Shown here piece by piece: positions 5,372-5,405 of a DNA stretch of 5,405 nucleotides; positions within the stretch are counted from its first letter, which is position 1; each line of letters starts with the position of its first letter. The notes beneath the pieces were generated by a model. That model was not told the DNA's origin and searched no databases. It was given only the letters and a program-made list of their open reading frames with translations. The translations under genes and the position numbers were made by a program. The stretch is from Deltaproteobacteria bacterium (GTDB lineage Bacteria > Desulfobacterota > DSM-4660 > Desulfatiglandales > Desulfatiglandaceae): contig JAFDAP010000220.1 in assembly GCA_019313765.1 (NCBI GenBank), positions 1-5,405 of the forward strand, written 5' to 3'.

Positions 5372-5405
5372 GATTTCCTGCCTCTGGATAATATGATGAG
5401 ATAAA

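Noticed and set aside
1..5405. CRISPR array, tRNA or rRNA genes
   Set aside because: I saw no regularly spaced direct repeats, no tRNA-like cloverleaf signature and no rRNA-like conserved sequence on either strand.

Overview
This is a bacterial window dominated by mobile DNA, and I recognise no new biological system in it. The organism cannot be named from the sequence. Intact Shine-Dalgarno sites, a group II intron, an IS3-family element and a HAMP/histidine-kinase-type receptor show that it is bacterial. The families seen here (LmbE/PIG-L deacetylase with N-acylglucosamine 2-epimerase, this IS3 type, this intron maturase type) recall PVC-group, deltaproteobacterial or clostridial genomes, but that is an impression only.

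Layout, left to right. (1) 1-242 (+): the C-terminal end of an N-acylglucosamine 2-epimerase gene, cut by the window edge. (2) 301-about 980 (-): a convergent PIG-L/LmbE-type deacetylase that has lost its N-terminus, including the metal-binding AHPDD region. (3) about 981-3021 (-): an apparently complete group II intron of about 2.04 kb. It has a 5' end resembling GUGCG, a 439-aa reverse transcriptase/maturase without an HNH endonuclease, and recognisable domains V and VI. (4) about 3020-3329 (-): an internal fragment of a second, DDE-type transposase gene (ISNCY/IS4-like). It is cut by the intron on one side and by an IS3 element on the other. (5) 3330-4954 (+): a full-length IS3-family element of 1625 bp. 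Its imperfect terminal inverted repeats match at 24 of 31 positions. It carries orfA, a -1 frameshift site of nine A residues, and an orfB broken by a small deletion that removes the catalytic glutamate. A tail of about 240 bp rich in hairpins follows. (6) 4955-5362 (-): the N-terminal half of a membrane sensor kinase (two TM helices, HAMP), cut by the IS just before the phospho-accepting histidine.

The main point is that neither mobile element has matching flanks. The intron has a transposase as 5' exon and a deacetylase as 3' exon. The IS3 copy has a transposase fragment on one side and a kinase fragment on the other, with no target-site duplication. Base composition also changes sharply, from about 53-55% GC in sampled lines at the left to about 22-38% at the right. 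The window is therefore a mosaic produced by recombination between repeated elements or by deletion next to them. If it comes from a metagenome it could also be an assembly misjoin across repeats. The epimerase and deacetylase suggest an ancestral amino-sugar utilisation locus at the left; the right flank looks unrelated to it.
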